Part shown: piece after piece, positions 8,339 to 16,765 of the stretch | How positions within the stretch are numbered: position 1 is the stretch's first letter | Layout of the letters: each line of letters opens with the position of its first letter | Assembly: GCF_004793545.1 (NCBI RefSeq) | Contig: NZ_SRYA01000005.1 | Span: 1 to 64,000 of the forward strand | Reading direction: 5' to 3' | Origin: Petralouisia muris | GTDB lineage: Bacteria; Bacillota; Clostridia; Lachnospirales; Lachnospiraceae | DNA length: 64,000 bases | Program-made: the position numbers and the translations under genes | The notes under the pieces: generated by a model | Told to the model about the DNA's origin: nothing | Databases searched by the model: none | The model's input: only the letters and a program-made list of their open reading frames with translations

Positions 8339-9523
8339 ATGGCAATGGTAGTACAACACAATCTTACAGCAATGAACTCGAATCGTCAGTTGAGCGTAAC
8401 AACAAGTGCACAGGCAAAATCATCAGAGAAATTATCATCTGGTTACAGAATTAACCGTGCAGGAGATGATGCGGCAGGGTTGAAGATTTCTGAAAAAATG
8501 AGAAGCCAGGTGCGTGGATTGAATAAAGCGTCCAGAAATGCACAGGATGGTATTTCTTTGATTCAGACAGCAGAAGGTGCGTTAAATGAAGCGCATTCTA
8601 TCTTACAGCGTATGAATGAATTGGCAGTTCAGGGTGCCAATGACACCAACCAGGATATTGACCGTGACGCCATTAATCAGGAATTGGAAGCTTTAACTGC
8701 AGAGCTTGACCGGATTTCTGAAACCACTCAGTTCAATAAACAGGAATTGCTGGATGGAAGTTTTTCTGATAAGAAACTTCATGTAGGAGCTAACGCAAAT
8801 CAGAGCATCAGTATCAGCATCGGTAAGATGGATGCAGCAACCATTGGTTTAAAAGACTTTAAGTATTTTGAAGGACTGAAAACAGTATCCTATAATACAA
8901 TCTCTTATAATGGTGTAGAATATACGTATGATGCATCAAAGAGTGCAGCTTCCAATAAATCCTTATTCTTAAGTGCAGCAAAAGCCCTTGGTAAGACTAC
9001 ATTTGAAGATGATATGATCGCTATGACTTCAGGCGGAAGCTATACGCTCGTTTCGGGCTCTCCTGCATACAAAACGATGGAGTCTGCAAAAACTTATGGA
9101 CCAAGTGCAATGGGAAGCCTTTATAAGGGAGCAGCAAGTAATGAATGGTCAAAATTATTGTCAAATGCAAAAACCATTGGAACAACAGCAGGTGGATTTG
9201 GCAATAGTGCAACTCTTACAATGCCTACTGTATCGGATTATGATAAGGCAAATGCTACCTTGAAAGCTGTACAGAATGCAATTAACATTGTTTCTACTCA
9301 ACGTTCCGCTCTTGGTGCGTTGCAGAACCGGTTAGAGCATACGGTTGCAAACCTGGATAATGTAGCAGAAAATACACAGGCAGCAGAATCCAGAATTCGC
9401 GATACAGATATGGCTTCTGAGATGGTGGAATACAGCAAGAACAATATTCTTGCACAGGCAGGTCAGTCTATGCTCGCGCAGGCTAACCAGTCTACTCAGG
9501 GCGTACTGTCTCTGCTCCAGTAA
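8339..9523 (+). CDS. hag: Flagellin
   Basis: Structural subunit of the flagellar filament, exported through the flagellar type III apparatus. Residues 1 to about 160 hold the conserved D0/D1 N-terminal part (INRAGDDAAGLKISEKMR; NELAVQGANDTNQDIDR) and the last 75 residues the C-terminal partner (ALGALQNRLEHTVANLDN; ending QGVLSLLQ). The central 150 or so residues are variable and rich in Ser, Thr and Tyr, the likely O-glycosylation surface. At 394 residues it is mid-sized. Start ATG 8339 follows AAGGAGGA. It is followed by a terminator and then a Maf glycosyltransferase and Pse genes, so glycosylation is very likely. No other structural flagellar gene is present. Confidence 0.97.
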   Translation: MAMVVQHNLTAMNSNRQLSVTTSAQAKSSEKLSSGYRINRAGDDAAGLKISEKMRSQVRGLNKASRNAQDGISLIQTAEGALNEAHSILQRMNELAVQGANDTNQDIDRDAINQELEALTAELDRISETTQFNKQELLDGSFSDKKLHVGANANQSISISIGKMDAATIGLKDFKYFEGLKTVSYNTISYNGVEYTYDASKSAASNKSLFLSAAKALGKTTFEDDMIAMTSGGSYTLVSGSPAYKTMESAKTYGPSAMGSLYKGAASNEWSKLLSNAKTIGTTAGGFGNSATLTMPTVSDYDKANATLKAVQNAINIVSTQRSALGALQNRLEHTVANLDNVAENTQAAESRIRDTDMASEMVEYSKNNILAQAGQSMLAQANQSTQGVLSLLQ

Positions 9524-9545
9524 ATTATCGTCATTATTTCAGAAT

Positions 9546-9573
9546 AAAAAAGCCGGCTCTGGCCGGTTTTTTT
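9546..9573 (+). terminator. Terminator after flagellin
   Basis: A run of A followed by GCCGG, a short loop, CCGG and seven T. It separates strong flagellin transcription from the glycosylation genes. Confidence 0.85.
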
Positions 9574-9595
9574 ATTCGAAACAAAGGGAGAGCCG

Positions 9596-9949
9596 ATGGA
9601 AGAGAAGATACAAAATTTGTATGAAAGTATTAATTTTTTGGGATTTAATGCAACTTATCACCGGAATAATAATTATGTGGAAAACAGCAAGAAACTGCTG
9701 GAGCAGATACAGGAGTTTGTTCAGTGGTTTATAGAAGAAAAGCATTTTGGATTTGAACAGGACATATATGATAATTTGAACGATATTTTGAAAGATTGCG
9801 AAACGGCGCTTAAAGAACATGACAATGTACTGATGATGGATGCTTTGGAGCAGGGGATTGCAGGATATTTGGAGATGTTTCTTTCGGAAGAATATTTCAG
9901 GGAAAAGGAGAAGAGTGATGCCAGAGAAGTTGATGAACAGGAATCTTAA
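9596..9949 (+). CDS. Small helical protein, unknown, flagellin-island
   Basis: 117 residues, acidic, predicted all-helical (LLEQIQEFVQWFIEE; DIYDNLNDILKDCETALKEH), no signal peptide or membrane segment. I do not recognise the family. The gene begins 23 bases after the flagellin terminator with AAAGGGAG before ATG 9596, and its end overlaps the start of the Maf gene by 32 bases, so the two are probably translationally coupled. Position and size suggest a helper of flagellin export or glycosylation, for example a small chaperone like FliS, but no sequence motif proves it. Confidence 0.7.
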   Translation: MEEKIQNLYESINFLGFNATYHRNNNYVENSKKLLEQIQEFVQWFIEEKHFGFEQDIYDNLNDILKDCETALKEHDNVLMMDALEQGIAGYLEMFLSEEYFREKEKSDAREVDEQES

Positions 9950-11834
9950 GGCGCTGGAAAAACGTTTCCCTGGAATATGTGAAATTATGGATGAAAAGAA
10001 AGAGGAACTGCTGCAGAAAGAATCAATGCATATTACCGAGGAAACAGCTTTTACTGAAGAACAGATTCTGGTGGCGGAAAAAGATGGACGCAGGCTGTAT
10101 TTGGCAGGGAGACGCAATCCGAAGGCGCATGCCGAAAACCAGATTTCCGTATTGGGTAAAATAGTTCCAAATGCACCGGTATTTGTGATGGGTATGGGGA
10201 ATATCCATTATCTGGAAAAGCTGATAGAAGAGTCGGATGATAGTGTAATTATTTTGATATATGAGCCGCTTTTTTCAGTGTTTTATAAACAGTTAAAGCG
10301 AATAGATTTTGAAGAAATATTTGGTAAACGGACAGTTAGTTTAGTTGTGGAAGGAATCAATGAAGAGGGACTGGAAAGTGTTGTGGGAACCATGCTGCAG
10401 GGGGACAAGGTTCCATTAATGAAATATTTTATATTGCCGAATTATGTGGAATTATGCCGGGAACAAGTGAACCGGTTTCTGGATATTATGATAGAAAAGT
10501 CAAAAAGGTATTATGTAGACCTTGGAACAAAAATGTTTTTCAGTCCATATCAGGCAGAGAATTTTTATCATAATATAAAACATCTGCCGACGGGATACAA
10601 GGCTTTTCAGCTTTTTCGGACAATACCGGCTGATGTTCCGGCCTTTGTGGTGGCAGCCGGACCATCCTTGAATAAGAATATAAAAGAATTAAAAAGGGCA
10701 AAAAATAAATCTTTTATCATTGCAGTGGATACGGCAGTGAAACCCCTATTACAGGAAGGAATTAAACCGGATATGTTTGCAACGCTGGATGGCATAAAAC
10801 CCCTGGAATTAGTGGAGATGGAACAGGCGAAGAAAATTCCTCTTTTGACGCTGGTAACGGCAGCGGATGCTATTATGGATTATCATACTGGCAAAAAGTT
10901 TTTTTTTGATGAAGGTTATGAGTATGTCCGAAAATTATTTGAAATGAATGGAAAGACATTGGAAGGATTTCCGGTAGGAGGTTCTGTTGCCACTTTGGCT
11001 TTTTCTTTGGCTTGTTATCTTGGATTCCGAACAATTATTTTTGTAGGTCAGGATTTGGCTTATACAAATAATAGATCTCATGCAGACGGCACGTTCCATG
11101 CACAAATGTTGGAAGAAGATACAGAAGACTTTATGAAAGTTCCAGGAAATTACGAAGAGGAAGTGCCCACCTTAACGAATCTGAATGATTACCGAAAATG
11201 GTTTGAAGAATATATTGAATGGTGGAAGGAAGGTCATGAAGTAACATTCATTAATGCCACGGAAGGCGGAGCCAAAATCGAAGGAACAGAGTTGATGACA
11301 TTAGCTGAAGTGATTGACCAAGAGTGTGGGAAAGAAGTGGATATTTCATCCTGTATCGATGGTATGGAACCGGTATTTAATGAGAAAGAGCAGGAGAAAA
11401 TTTGGGATTATCTCTATGACACGCCAAAACAGGTTCACGAAATTGTCTCTTTAGCCCGGGAAGGGAAAAAACTTTATCATCAATTGGACAAGCTGTGCAA
11501 AAAAGGAAATATGGACAAGCGGGCTTATCTGAAGATTTTGAAACGGGTAAAGCGCAACCGGAAGAAAATAGAGGATAATCCTAATTATCAGCTTTTAAGT
11601 GAGTCTATGACAAAAGCGGAGCAGATTATCCGTTCCGGACAGTATTTGAGAAGGGAAACGATAGAAGAAGAGGGAATCGAACTTGCAAGACAGGGAAAGA
11701 AATACATGGAATTGTTAGAGGAATACGCCCGGATTATGGAAGAATACACAAGGAAGATATTTGATTTCCAAGATAAAGGCAGTGCTGGGAGTGACGGAGC
11801 CAGGCTCAGGTCATCTCTAGGACAGACAGAATGA
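9918..11834 (+). CDS. Maf-type flagellin glycosyltransferase (DUF115/MptE-like)
   Basis: Probably transfers CMP-activated nonulosonate to Ser/Thr of flagellin in the cytoplasm before export. The 638-residue protein has the Maf core: PAFVVAAGPSLNKNIKELKR, IAVDTAVKPLLQEGIKPD, then FPVGGSVATLAFSLACYLG and IFVGQDLAYTNNRSHADGT. A helical C-terminal region follows. Start ATG 9918 is preceded by AAAAGGAG and opens MPEKLMNRNL; a longer reading from 9840 would overlap the upstream gene far more. It lies directly upstream of pseB, which fits pseudaminic acid as donor sugar. Base composition looks more AT-rich than in the neighbouring housekeeping genes. Confidence 0.88.
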   Translation: MPEKLMNRNLKALEKRFPGICEIMDEKKEELLQKESMHITEETAFTEEQILVAEKDGRRLYLAGRRNPKAHAENQISVLGKIVPNAPVFVMGMGNIHYLEKLIEESDDSVIILIYEPLFSVFYKQLKRIDFEEIFGKRTVSLVVEGINEEGLESVVGTMLQGDKVPLMKYFILPNYVELCREQVNRFLDIMIEKSKRYYVDLGTKMFFSPYQAENFYHNIKHLPTGYKAFQLFRTIPADVPAFVVAAGPSLNKNIKELKRAKNKSFIIAVDTAVKPLLQEGIKPDMFATLDGIKPLELVEMEQAKKIPLLTLVTAADAIMDYHTGKKFFFDEGYEYVRKLFEMNGKTLEGFPVGGSVATLAFSLACYLGFRTIIFVGQDLAYTNNRSHADGTFHAQMLEEDTEDFMKVPGNYEEEVPTLTNLNDYRKWFEEYIEWWKEGHEVTFINATEGGAKIEGTELMTLAEVIDQECGKEVDISSCIDGMEPVFNEKEQEKIWDYLYDTPKQVHEIVSLAREGKKLYHQLDKLCKKGNMDKRAYLKILKRVKRNRKKIEDNPNYQLLSESMTKAEQIIRSGQYLRRETIEEEGIELARQGKKYMELLEEYARIMEEYTRKIFDFQDKGSAGSDGARLRSSLGQTE

Positions 11835-11850
11835 ATCAGGAGGAAATGTT

Positions 11851-12804
11851 ATGTTAAACCAGAAAACCATTCTAATTACAGGCGGGACAGGCTCTTTCGG
11901 CCATGCATTTACAGAATATGTATTGACTCATTATGAGCCGAAAAAAATCATTATCTATTCCCGTGACGAATTCAAACAGTTCCAGATGGCGGGCAAGTTC
12001 CAGAAATACAAAGAAAAGCTGAGGTTTTTTATTGGGGATGTCCGGGACAGAGAGAGGATGTTTCGGGCCTTGGACGGAGTAGATTACGTAGTTCACGCAG
12101 CGGCATTAAAACAAGTGCCAGCTTGTGAGTACAACCCTATAGAAGCGGTAAAAACAAACATTAACGGGGCAATGAATCTTGTGGACGCCGCCTTGAATTG
12201 CGGAGTAAAGCGGGTAGTGGCGCTGTCCACGGATAAAGCAGTGAATCCCATCAATTTGTATGGTGGAACAAAACTGGTGTCTGATAAATTGTTTATTGCA
12301 GCAAATGCCTATTCCGGGGAAAAGGATGTCCGCTTTTCCATTGTCCGATATGGAAATGTGGCTGGAAGCCGAGGTTCCGTAATCCCCTTTTTCCGGCAAA
12401 TGATAGATCAGGGAGAAAAAATTCTTCCAATTACAGATTATCGGATGACCCGGTTCTGGATCAGCCTGGAGGAAGGAGTGCAGCTGGTAATTAAAGCGCT
12501 GGGGGAAGCGAAAGGCGGAGAGACTTTTATATCGAAGATCCCATCTTTTAAAATTACAGATTTGGCCCAGGCGATGGCCCCGGAATGTGCCAGAGAAGAA
12601 GTGGGAATTCGGGAAGGGGAAAAGCTGCATGAGATTATGGTAACCCGGGAAGATTCTGCTATGACTTATGAATATGAGAAGCATTATATTATTTATCCCC
12701 ATTACAGTTGGTGGGAGGAATGCCGCATACTGCCGGGCGGAAAAAAGTGGAGGATGGCTTTGAATACAGTTCCGGGACAAATACAGAATGGCTGGATATT
12801 TTGA
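11851..12804 (+). CDS. pseB: UDP-GlcNAc 4,6-dehydratase (inverting), frame-broken at the C-terminus
   Basis: First step to pseudaminic acid: UDP-GlcNAc to the 4-keto-6-deoxy-L-altro sugar. A short-chain dehydrogenase fold with NAD(P) motif GGTGSFG near residue 10 and later KQVPACEYNP, STDKAVNP and RYGNVAGSRGS. The zero frame gives 317 residues ending in an unrelated tail (TVPGQIQNGWIF). The true family C-terminus (KKVEDGFEYSSGTNTEWL...) continues in the -1 frame from GTG 12747 to the stop at 12843-12845, giving 331 residues, the usual length. The break is at GGA AAA AAG (12739-12747), a perfect A_AAA_AAG slippery heptamer in the correct phase. It is either a base lost from a poly-A run, a sequencing error, or real -1 frameshifting. 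Confidence 0.9.
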   Translation: MLNQKTILITGGTGSFGHAFTEYVLTHYEPKKIIIYSRDEFKQFQMAGKFQKYKEKLRFFIGDVRDRERMFRALDGVDYVVHAAALKQVPACEYNPIEAVKTNINGAMNLVDAALNCGVKRVVALSTDKAVNPINLYGGTKLVSDKLFIAANAYSGEKDVRFSIVRYGNVAGSRGSVIPFFRQMIDQGEKILPITDYRMTRFWISLEEGVQLVIKALGEAKGGETFISKIPSFKITDLAQAMAPECAREEVGIREGEKLHEIMVTREDSAMTYEYEKHYIIYPHYSWWEECRILPGGKKWRMALNTVPGQIQNGWIF

Positions 12805-12918
12805 AGCTTCAGGAGTTATTGGCGCAGATGCAGGGGGAGCAATAAAAAGTGAAACAGAGAACAAAGCAGAACACGGCATGGAAAGGAAACAGGGAAATAA
12901 ATCAGGAGGGAAGAGAGC

Positions 12919-13551
12919 ATGGGCTATAAAACAGAACAGGAAGCATTCTGGAGCGGAGACTTTGGAAATGGTTACATAGAGAGGAATGAATGCACAAAAA
13001 AATCTCTGGCGGCTGTGATTGGGCTTTATTCCAGGATTGCAGGCAGAGCCCCGGGACTGAAAAGTGTGATTGAATTTGGGGCTAATATTGGAATTAACCT
13101 GAAAGCAATAAAAACACTGATTCCCGATATTCAGACAGCAGCCATTGAAATCAATCATAATGCAGCGTCCAGGTTAAGGGAGGATTCCTTTTTTCAGGGG
13201 CAGATAGAAGTATTTGAAACTTCCATTTTGGAATATGATCCTGTAAAAAAATATGACATGGCATTGATATCCGGCGTATTAATTCATATTAATCCGGAGG
13301 AATTGCAGAATGTATATGAGAAGTTATACCATTCTTCCGGAAAATATATTTGCATTATAGAATATTATAATCCGACGCCTGCAGAGATTCCCTACCGGGG
13401 GCATGAAGGAAAATTGTTTAAACGGGATTTTGCCGGAGAATTTCTGGATCAGTATCCCGACTGCCGGTTGGTGGATTACGGATTTCAGTATCATAGAGAT
13501 CATTATTTTCCGGGAGATGACAGTACATGGTTTTTATTAGAGAAGAACTAA
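12919..13551 (+). CDS. Pse-associated SAM-dependent methyltransferase
   Basis: A 210-residue Rossmann-type methyltransferase with the SAM-binding motif SVIEFGANIGINLKAI (about residues 48-63), acidic motif AAIEINHNAA and a GVLIHINPEEL stretch. It resembles the 'pseudaminic acid biosynthesis-associated methylase' family (TIGR03587), known from Campylobacter and other Pse loci. Start ATG 12919 has CAGGAGGG upstream. The substrate is not known from sequence. In this setting O- or N-methylation of a group destined for the nonulosonate is the natural guess. Its end is separated by only 11 bases from the next gene. Confidence 0.8.
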   Translation: MGYKTEQEAFWSGDFGNGYIERNECTKKSLAAVIGLYSRIAGRAPGLKSVIEFGANIGINLKAIKTLIPDIQTAAIEINHNAASRLREDSFFQGQIEVFETSILEYDPVKKYDMALISGVLIHINPEELQNVYEKLYHSSGKYICIIEYYNPTPAEIPYRGHEGKLFKRDFAGEFLDQYPDCRLVDYGFQYHRDHYFPGDDSTWFLLEKN

Positions 13552-13562
13552 AAGGAGAATAC

Positions 13563-14840
13563 ATGGTTATTCAGGGAAAACAGATATATGATTTGGCGGC
13601 CCGGTTGTTTCCCATCTGCCGCAGCATTACTGGAAGTGGAGTGCGGCAGACTTTGGAGATCTTAAAGCAGCATATCTCTCAGATGAAAATCACAGAGGTG
13701 CCCAGCGGCACGAAAGTATTTGACTGGGAGGTGCCTCGGGAATGGAATATTTCAGAGGGATATATTGAGAACAGCTCCGGTGAAAGAGTGATTGATTTTA
13801 AGGAAAATAATTTACATATTATGGGATATTCCGTGCCGGTGGATGCATATGTGCAACTGGAGGAACTGAAAAAACATATCTATACAGAACCGGCGCAGCC
13901 TACAGTAATTCCTTATCTGACTTCTTATTATAAAGAAAATTTCGGATTCTGCATGAGTGAGAACCAGAAAAATAACCTGCAGGAAGACACTTACCATATG
14001 GTGATAAAAAGTGAGTTGAAACAGGGAAGCCTGACTTATGGGGAACTGGTGATTCCGGGAGAGAGCAAAGAGGAAATATTCTTTTCCACTTATATCTGCC
14101 ATCCTTCCATGGCGAATAACGAATGTTCTGGCCCGGCTCTGGCTGTGTATCTTGCAGAGTGGATTTCGGGGCTGACCAGCAGAAGATATACCTACCGCTT
14201 TGTGTTTGTGCCGGAGACAATTGGTTCCATTGCTTATCTGAGCAGGCATTGGAAAGAAATGAAAAACAATGTAATTGCAGGTTTCAATCTTTCCTGTGTG
14301 GGGGACAATGATCATTATTCCATGGTGGAATCCAGATATGGAGATACTTTGTCGGATCGGGCGTTAAAGAATGTGCTTCGGTATCATTGTGAAGAATTTA
14401 TGGTGTATCCTTTTCTGAAAAGAGGCTCGGATGAGCGTCAGTACAATGCGCCGGGCATTGATTTGCCGGTGGTGAGTTTCTGCCGTACGAAATATGGGGA
14501 ATATCCTCAGTACCATACTTCGGCGGATAATATGGACTATATTTCACCGGAAGGATTTCAGGGCAGCTATGAAGTAATGACGAAAGTGATTCGTGCTCTG
14601 GAATGCAACAGGAAATACAAGGTGAAGGTTTTATGTGAGCCTCAGCTTGGAAAACGGGGCCTGTACCCCACAGTCAGCCGGAAGGGACAGTATGACAAAG
14701 TTTACGGCATCACCACCTTTCTTGCCTATGTGGATGGAAAGAATGATATGATAGCCATTAGTGATCGGATTGGATACCCTGTGGACATGCTGATTGATAT
14801 TGCGGAAAAATTGATGGAAAATGATTTGATTTCAGGATAA
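13563..14840 (+). CDS. DUF2172/DUF4910 aminopeptidase-like protein
   Basis: 425 residues. It opens IYDLAARLFPICRSITGSGV, a strongly conserved start of this family, and carries the M28-peptidase-like zinc motifs YICHPSMANNECSG, VPETIGS and a late YPQYHTSADNMDYI. From memory, the C. jejuni relative Cj1295 is needed to put di-O-methylglyceric acid on flagellar pseudaminic acid. The enzyme may therefore act on acyl or amide groups rather than on peptides. Start ATG 13563 follows AAAAGGAG; an in-frame ATG at 13527 would overlap the methyltransferase and lacks a site. It is placed between a methyltransferase and an acyl-activating enzyme. Confidence 0.8.
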   Translation: MVIQGKQIYDLAARLFPICRSITGSGVRQTLEILKQHISQMKITEVPSGTKVFDWEVPREWNISEGYIENSSGERVIDFKENNLHIMGYSVPVDAYVQLEELKKHIYTEPAQPTVIPYLTSYYKENFGFCMSENQKNNLQEDTYHMVIKSELKQGSLTYGELVIPGESKEEIFFSTYICHPSMANNECSGPALAVYLAEWISGLTSRRYTYRFVFVPETIGSIAYLSRHWKEMKNNVIAGFNLSCVGDNDHYSMVESRYGDTLSDRALKNVLRYHCEEFMVYPFLKRGSDERQYNAPGIDLPVVSFCRTKYGEYPQYHTSADNMDYISPEGFQGSYEVMTKVIRALECNRKYKVKVLCEPQLGKRGLYPTVSRKGQYDKVYGITTFLAYVDGKNDMIAISDRIGYPVDMLIDIAEKLMENDLISG

Positions 14841-14870
14841 GGACAGAAGTGAAAAGGAAAGGAATGAAGT

Positions 14871-16406
14871 ATGGAAAAATGGAACGGAACCATTCGCAAT
14901 GTGCTGGAATATATTGAGCATTCTGCAAGAGAATATCCGTCTAACCCTGCATTTCGGGACGATAAGACGCAGGTTACATATTCAGAACTGCTGCAGCAGA
15001 CAAGAAGATTAGGGTATCAGATTGCAAAAAAGATTTCCGGAATGCGTAATCCGATAGCTGTTTTCATGGATAAATCTGTGGAATGCCTGATTTCTTTTTT
15101 TGGGATTGCCGCCAGCGGGAATTTTTATGTCTGCATGGACACACAGATGGCGCCGGAGCGCATCCGTAAGATCTTGAACAGCTTACAGCCGGCTGCAGTC
15201 CTTGGCAAATCTATTCAGAACGAAAAGCTTTTTTCGGACTATTTGATATTGGATTATGAAGAACTTCTAGCTGCAGGGACAGAGGAGGGAAAACAGCAGG
15301 AATGCCTGAAGAATATCCGAAGAAACATGATTGATGCAGACCCATTGTACATTCTGTATACTTCAGGTTCCACCGGGATTCCCAAGGGAAGCGTCATCAG
15401 CCACAGGTCTGTCATTGACTATGCAGAGTGGGTCAGCCGCATTTTTCAATTTGATGAGAAAACGGTGTTCGGAAGTCAGACTCCATTTTATTTCAGTATG
15501 TCTGTGTTGGATATTTTTACAACCATACGCAATGGGGCGGCATTGCAGATTATCCCGAAGAAATTGTTTTCTTTTCCGGTGAAGCTTTTGGAATATATGA
15601 AGGAAACCCATGTGAACGCCATATACTGGGTTCCCTCGGCGCTGTCCATTGTGGCGGACTGGCAGGCTTTGGACTATGTTGCGCTGCCACAACTGCATAC
15701 GGTTTTGTTTGCAGGGGAAGTAATGCCCACCAGGCAGTTGAACGTTTGGCGCAGCCATTTGCCGGAGGCAAGATACGCGAATCTGTTTGGCCCTACGGAA
15801 ATTACAGATATTGGCTTGTATTATATCTTAGACCGGGAATTTTCAGATGAAGAACCGATTCCCATCGGCGTTCCCTGTGAAAATATAGATGCTTTTGCTG
15901 TGACAGAAGAAGGGAAACTCATCGGGAAAGGCGAGACAGGGGAGTTGTATTTCAGAGGCTCCTTTGTGGGCTGCGGCTATTATAATAATCCGGAAAAGAC
16001 CCAAGAAGTCTTTATCCAGAATCCTCTGCAAAGTTCTTATCCCGATCCGGTGTACCGCACCGGAGATCTGGTAAGGCTCAATGAGCGGGGAGAGTATCTT
16101 TACCAGGGACGGAAAGATTTCCAGATTAAGCATATGGGCTACCGGATTGAGTTAGGGGAAATTGAACATGCGGCAGGTTCTTTCCAAAAGCTGGAGCGGG
16201 CAGCCTGTATCTATCATACAGGGAAAGATAAAATTATTCTTATCTATCAGGGAACTGCCGGGAAGGAAGAAATTATGGCGTATTTGAAAGATTTACTTCC
16301 GGCCTATATGATGCCGGAAGTAATGGTTCAGGTGCCGGCTATGCCCTTGAACGCCAACGGCAAGATTGACCGTAAGCGTTTACAGGAGCAGTATGGAGAG
16401 ACATAA
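14871..16406 (+). CDS. Stand-alone adenylation enzyme (acyl-AMP ligase, DltA/NRPS A-domain type)
   Basis: Activates a carboxylic acid with ATP and probably loads it on the carrier protein encoded next. Core motifs: A3 YTSGSTGIPKG (163-173), A5 NLFGPTEIT (304-312), A7 YRTGDL (395-400), A8 GRKDFQIKHMGYRIELGE (413-430), A10 NANGKIDRKRL (494-504, Lys498). At the A4 motif the sequence is PFYFSMSVLDIF. The Asp that normally pairs with the substrate alpha-amino group (PFSFDLS in DltA) is Ser209 here. That favours an acid without an alpha-amino group, such as a hydroxy acid. There is no condensation or thioesterase domain. The gene overlaps the carrier-protein gene by 14 bases. Confidence 0.88.
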   Translation: MEKWNGTIRNVLEYIEHSAREYPSNPAFRDDKTQVTYSELLQQTRRLGYQIAKKISGMRNPIAVFMDKSVECLISFFGIAASGNFYVCMDTQMAPERIRKILNSLQPAAVLGKSIQNEKLFSDYLILDYEELLAAGTEEGKQQECLKNIRRNMIDADPLYILYTSGSTGIPKGSVISHRSVIDYAEWVSRIFQFDEKTVFGSQTPFYFSMSVLDIFTTIRNGAALQIIPKKLFSFPVKLLEYMKETHVNAIYWVPSALSIVADWQALDYVALPQLHTVLFAGEVMPTRQLNVWRSHLPEARYANLFGPTEITDIGLYYILDREFSDEEPIPIGVPCENIDAFAVTEEGKLIGKGETGELYFRGSFVGCGYYNNPEKTQEVFIQNPLQSSYPDPVYRTGDLVRLNERGEYLYQGRKDFQIKHMGYRIELGEIEHAAGSFQKLERAACIYHTGKDKIILIYQGTAGKEEIMAYLKDLLPAYMMPEVMVQVPAMPLNANGKIDRKRLQEQYGET

Positions 16407-16698
16407 CGAAACAATGGAAGAACAGATGGAAAGGATGGACAGTGAGATGAAGCAGGTACAGTTAGAAGACATTATCAATCTCTTTAAAGAAGTTCAACCC
16501 CTGGGAAATTATGAAGAGGATACCTTGCTGTATGAAAGCGGGTATGTGGATTCTCTGACGATTTTCGGACGGGTATTGCCGGAATTGGAGAAAAGATACG
16601 GAATCAAGGTGGAGCCGCCGGAACTGATTCCTGAGCATTTTGAAACTCCGGCAGCGATTTTAAAATATTTGAAAGGCAAAGTGGCACAACTTGTCTGA
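16393..16698 (+). CDS. Acyl/peptidyl carrier protein
   Basis: 101 residues, acidic and helical, with the phosphopantetheine site ESGYVDSLTIF at Ser54. It would carry the acyl group activated by the preceding adenylation enzyme as a thioester. The start at ATG 16393 has ACAGGAG just before it; later in-frame ATGs (16414, 16429) are possible and would give about 90 residues. It overlaps the adenylation gene and is followed 67 bases later by an acyltransferase, the natural third partner. It is too divergent to be the housekeeping fatty-acid ACP. Confidence 0.82.
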   Translation: MERHNETMEEQMERMDSEMKQVQLEDIINLFKEVQPLGNYEEDTLLYESGYVDSLTIFGRVLPELEKRYGIKVEPPELIPEHFETPAAILKYLKGKVAQLV

Positions 16699-16765
16699 AG
16701 AAAAATTTATTGCAGAAGAGACGGGTGGGAAATATTTTACAAAAGCGCTGCGGTAAGGAGAAAAG

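Noticed and set aside
12106-13158. 350-codon open frame on the minus strand opposite pseB and the methylase
   Set aside because: Rich in Cys, His and Phe, spans two real genes, no recognisable domain; a shadow frame.
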